Source of the DNA: Lachnospiraceae bacterium UBA7027
GTDB taxonomy: Bacteria > Bacillota > Clostridia > Lachnospirales > Lachnospiraceae
Reading direction: 5' to 3'
Length of the DNA stretch: 15,989 bases
Assembly: GCA_002494135.1 (NCBI GenBank)
Contig: DLBG01000013.1
Location: forward strand, 1 to 15,989
A program made the position numbers and the translations under genes. Of the stretch, positions 14,501 to 15,989 are shown one piece after another (the first letter of the stretch is position 1; every line of letters begins with the position of its first letter). Under the pieces are notes generated by a model. That model made no database searches and had not been told where the DNA came from. It saw nothing but the letters and a program-made list of their open reading frames with translations.

Positions 14501-15663
14501 TCATTCTGCCCCGACTCCGTTATTCCGAAATGCTCTAAATAAGCGCTCTTCTCCCCTTGATAAATAATGAAGTCCGGCGTATACGGTTTCCGGGAGAATT
14601 CAATATCGTATTTATAAATAGGTTCGTATTCATAGTCGATGTTGTTAAGATACAGAAAATTGGCTATTTCCACTTCCTGATAAGAACGTAACACCTCATT
14701 TTGAATGGTCACAGACTTCTTTGTTCTGGTATCAATTACCTCTCTCTTAAAGTCTTCGAGATCGCTTCGCATCGTCGAGAAGTTGGCCTTTGCTATATTA
14801 TTGAAAAATCCATTCAAATCGGAGCCCTCGTAAGGAGCATCAAAATAAGACGCAAAAAACATAATCAGGTTATTAACCGCACTTTCATTCCTCATAATGG
14901 AATTACGGAAATAATCTCTGATAACAAAGTATAATTTCGATTGATCTACGATATTCAGTTTTTCATCGGGAACATTTTTATGAATGATTGCGTTTCCGGT
15001 AGAATGGAATGTCGCAATCGGACAAGGAATCTCTAATTCCTTCTGAATTCGCTCTTTCAGCTCATTTACTGCTTTATTTGTAAATGATACAACAAGAATC
15101 TGAGAAGGATCTATTCCCTTCTTATCGACAAGATATTTAACTTTTGCTGCCACCGTTGTAGTTTTTCCGGCTCCTGCGCCGGCAATAACCAGACAATAAT
15201 CCTCATCTGTCAAAACAACGCGGCGTTGATCCTCATCAAGCTGAATGTCCGGATCAATTGTTTTAAGAACATTATCTAAATAATCCTTTTCCTTAACCAA
15301 AGAATCCGATACATACTTTTCGTTGTGTTCGTCTACAAGCCTCGTAATATTCTGGTATGATTCGGTAATTCTCTCGATATTACCAACATCAAGACCATTC
15401 TTTTTACAAAAATCGTCTAGCATACCACTCTTTTTAAGAACAGCAAAAAAATCAATATCAGAGGAGTACTCTGATATTGATTTATTATATTCGCTACGAG
15501 GAATGTATCTATCTGAATTCAATATGGAATCAATAAATTTGCCGCACTCCAATAACCTAATCGCATTTTCATTCTGCGGTTGAGTCTGAGCAGATACTTC
15601 GCAAGCACCCTCACTATTCTGTTGTGATTTTTTATAGCCGAATATCCGCTCAAGTAATCCCAT
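11548..15663 (-). CDS. UvrD/HelD-like SF1 helicase fused to zinc ribbons, RQC domain and C-terminal HTH
   Basis: This 1371-residue DNA helicase has all superfamily 1A motifs: Walker A AGAGAGKTTT (161-170), VVSFTNKAVNEL (191-202), Walker B IVDEYQD (554-560), GDDWQSIYAFSGSD (584-597), RTYRNSQEV (618-626), MTAHSSKGLGYDD (745-757) and ERRLFYVAMTRTKNR (795-809). Between Ia and II is a nuclease-fold-like insert (about 330-425) with PDF and YLEHFG, as in helicase IV. After the motor are two topoisomerase-type C4 zinc ribbons (C852, C855, C874, C881; C898, C901, C920, C930). A RecQ-type RQC winged helix follows (about 1015-1132, with FYGISILCDVLRGS), then a charged linker and a C-terminal HTH (about 1327-1371). 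I chose ATG at 15663; a TTG at 15723 in frame would overlap the upstream gene. It lies 34 bp after the PC4-type gene, and probably acts in repair, replication or element processing. Confidence 0.93.
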   Translation of the reverse strand: MGLLERIFGYKKSQQNSEGACEVSAQTQPQNENAIRLLECGKFIDSILNSDRYIPRSEYNKSISEYSSDIDFFAVLKKSGMLDDFCKKNGLDVGNIERITESYQNITRLVDEHNEKYVSDSLVKEKDYLDNVLKTIDPDIQLDEDQRRVVLTDEDYCLVIAGAGAGKTTTVAAKVKYLVDKKGIDPSQILVVSFTNKAVNELKERIQKELEIPCPIATFHSTGNAIIHKNVPDEKLNIVDQSKLYFVIRDYFRNSIMRNESAVNNLIMFFASYFDAPYEGSDLNGFFNNIAKANFSTMRSDLEDFKREVIDTRTKKSVTIQNEVLRSYQEVEIANFLYLNNIDYEYEPIYKYDIEFSRKPYTPDFIIYQGEKSAYLEHFGITESGQNDRFTPDEIERYKKAVNDKILLHREHATKLIYTFSGYKDGRPLLEHLKENLENNGFELKPRSNKEVMEMLVAGEENRYIRKLINLICRFISNFKVNAYQADDFNRMYHSTQNVRSRLFLSICNDCYLEYERWLKENKAVDFEDMINESARLLREVKEMKKKLDFKYIIVDEYQDISRQRFDLTKELSEVTDAKIIAVGDDWQSIYAFSGSDITLFTKFEEKMGYAKMLKIVRTYRNSQEVIDIAGNFIQQNKEQISKQLLSNKHIEDPVLIYTYDSDRKNPKGGRKSGSNYEMARAIEQVLEDLLNYKREEGKEPGSILLLGRYGFDGDQLERTGLFEYINRTNKIKSVKYPRLNITFMTAHSSKGLGYDDVIVINGKNETYGFPSKVEDDPVLSFVIKGDHSIDFAEERRLFYVAMTRTKNRVFFIAPEKNPSEFLLELKHTYKNVKLLGEWNEEEPISIAKKPCPLCGYPMQLKYKKSYGLRLYICTNEPEICGFMTNDYRAGKLAIQKCDKCRDGYLVVKKGRDADFFLGCTNYKTNGTGCSRMLSRQAYYAQMGYKYEEPKVKDSSKAEEPVVTENAVITGKARVLKRPDADIKQSFYELSAQNSGSDRENGNKETNKVSDAQEAWKVNRDDYVDVIRADVRPVLYRNSDLNDVIFSVVKALQNVSCIHFYGISILCDVLRGSENKRIIDNKLNRVPEYGVLRSLSADDVKTVIEWMISEHFILQTKGNYPVLHSTYEGLHYSESISEGKLKKLKSLLEEDQAEFEERYGSALAEYEEKQAEKRKSKLKEEYHLSAEDASKFAYKDFYSGKELRDEFNRISSYKNMKKARFKQVWEFLVEKGYVEEKTIEGITSKMPTELGISKGIKTVDKSSAKGYPYTVIMYPEVVQREIVEFLMRVPEYTKIGTEEGTLEQTAIEPDRVEYNRKMNRPDGAGAAWSEEEDEQLDREYASGMQIADIAKAHDRTKGAIFARLRKHGLIK

Positions 15664-15697
15664 CGTTCGAACCCTGACATTCCATCCACTAAGATTT

Positions 15698-15913
15698 TTA
15701 CAGTTTTGAAAGAACAGCTCCAAGCTGCTTTAATTCTTCCTGAGTTAATGTAACACCTTTACCCATTTTTTCATGGTTCGGTGCCCAATCCCTAATATCA
15801 AATTTAGGATCTCTTCCATTCCAGGCAATAAGGTTTAACTCCTTACGCCAACCTTTATCATTTTCTGATAAAACTGCAATTTCCTCTACAATCTCATAAG
15901 TAAACTCTGCCAT
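15698..15913 (-). CDS. YdbC/PC4-family single-stranded DNA-binding protein
   Basis: This 71-residue protein matches the YdbC branch of the PC4 coactivator fold: FTYEIVEEIAVLSENDKGWR, then LNLIAWNGRDPKFDIRDWAP and GKGVTLTQEELKQLG. In this family the beta-sheet binds single-stranded DNA as a dimer, and the conserved KWDIRxW-like segment (KFDIRDW here) is diagnostic. I chose ATG at 15913 because GGAGGG lies at a good distance; the open frame extends to 15943. The helicase starts 34 bp after the stop, so a helicase and ssDNA-binding protein pair is likely made from one transcript. The promoter must lie near or beyond the window edge; 15914-15989 shows no clear one. Confidence 0.9.
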   Translation of the reverse strand: MAEFTYEIVEEIAVLSENDKGWRKELNLIAWNGRDPKFDIRDWAPNHEKMGKGVTLTQEELKQLGAVLSKL

Positions 15914-15989
15914 ACCTAATCCCTCCGTTCTATTTTTAATCATTGATTACACTTATAATTTCGTACTTCTTTCCCAGAAAATATACTAC

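Larger units (their letters stand above)
5922..15989. mobile_element. Integrative element, left end next to ychF; right end not defined
   Basis: The evidence is a complete tyrosine integrase at the edge of a conserved gene, an adjacent Xis-like excisionase, element-type regulators (HTH, sigma-like and divergent XRE) and lower GC content in roughly 8400-11450. No relaxase, type IV secretion, capsid, terminase or replication initiator gene is visible in this window. The helicase and PC4-type gene (11548-15913) could be element cargo or replication genes, or could be chromosomal if the element ends before them. The right coordinate is just the window end. Confidence 0.6.

Noticed and set aside
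15664..15723. TTG start for the helicase at 15723.
   Set aside because: It would overlap the end of the PC4-type gene by 26 bp; ATG at 15663 gives a plausible start, though its AGGG site is weak, so some doubt remains.

Overview
The window looks like chromosome of a low-to-moderate-GC Gram-positive of the class Clostridia, probably a Lachnospiraceae relative. This is inferred from the mraZ-rsmH-ftsL-PBP order, strong GGAGG-type ribosome binding sites, sigma-A-type promoters and the style of the element genes. No rRNA or tRNA is present. Every gene but one (an XRE-type regulator at 8968-9717) is on the minus strand, so the reading order is from high to low coordinates.

Conserved core (1-5860). 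The start of the division and cell wall cluster runs mraZ, rsmH, ftsL, then a class B penicillin-binding protein cut off by the window edge. It is preceded by a sigma-A promoter and five TGG boxes spaced 10-11 bp, the expected MraZ autoregulatory site. Upstream lies a 581-residue cytoplasmic protein that I do not recognise, in its own transcription unit (4617-2872) with promoter, strong RBS and terminator. Next comes ychF, the conserved P-loop ATPase, also with a terminator.

Integrative element, integration end (5861-8967). A complete tyrosine recombinase ends 108 bp before the ychF start codon. The gap carries a perfect tandem 12-bp repeat, a good candidate for part of the attachment region. 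Reading back from the integrase are a Tn916-Xis-like excisionase, a protein with a sigma-region-4-like helix-turn-helix and a small DeoR-like HTH protein, all driven by a promoter at 8524-8552. A long hairpin terminator separates this operon from a cysteine-rich 63-residue gene. That gene is divergent from the plus-strand XRE regulator, an arrangement like a phage or ICE repressor switch.

Element body (9718-15989). A 61-residue gene and a 365-residue protein with a coiled coil and a central HTH form an operon. It has a near-consensus promoter (TTGACA, 17 bp, TATTGT). Directly upstream of its -35 box is about 150 bp of T-tracts repeating every 10 bp, which includes an exact 30-bp tandem duplication. 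Beyond that is a 1371-residue fusion helicase: a UvrD/HelD-type SF1 motor with a nuclease-like insert, two topoisomerase-type zinc ribbons, a RecQ-type RQC winged helix and a C-terminal HTH. It follows a YdbC/PC4-type single-stranded-DNA-binding protein. No relaxase, conjugation, capsid or packaging gene is visible and the far attachment site is not recognised, so the class of element and its right boundary stay open.

The most unusual signals are the phased T-tract array, the helicase domain architecture, the 81-nt hairpin at 8560-8640, the tandem repeat at the integrase end and the apparent absence of a clear promoter between the element and ychF.
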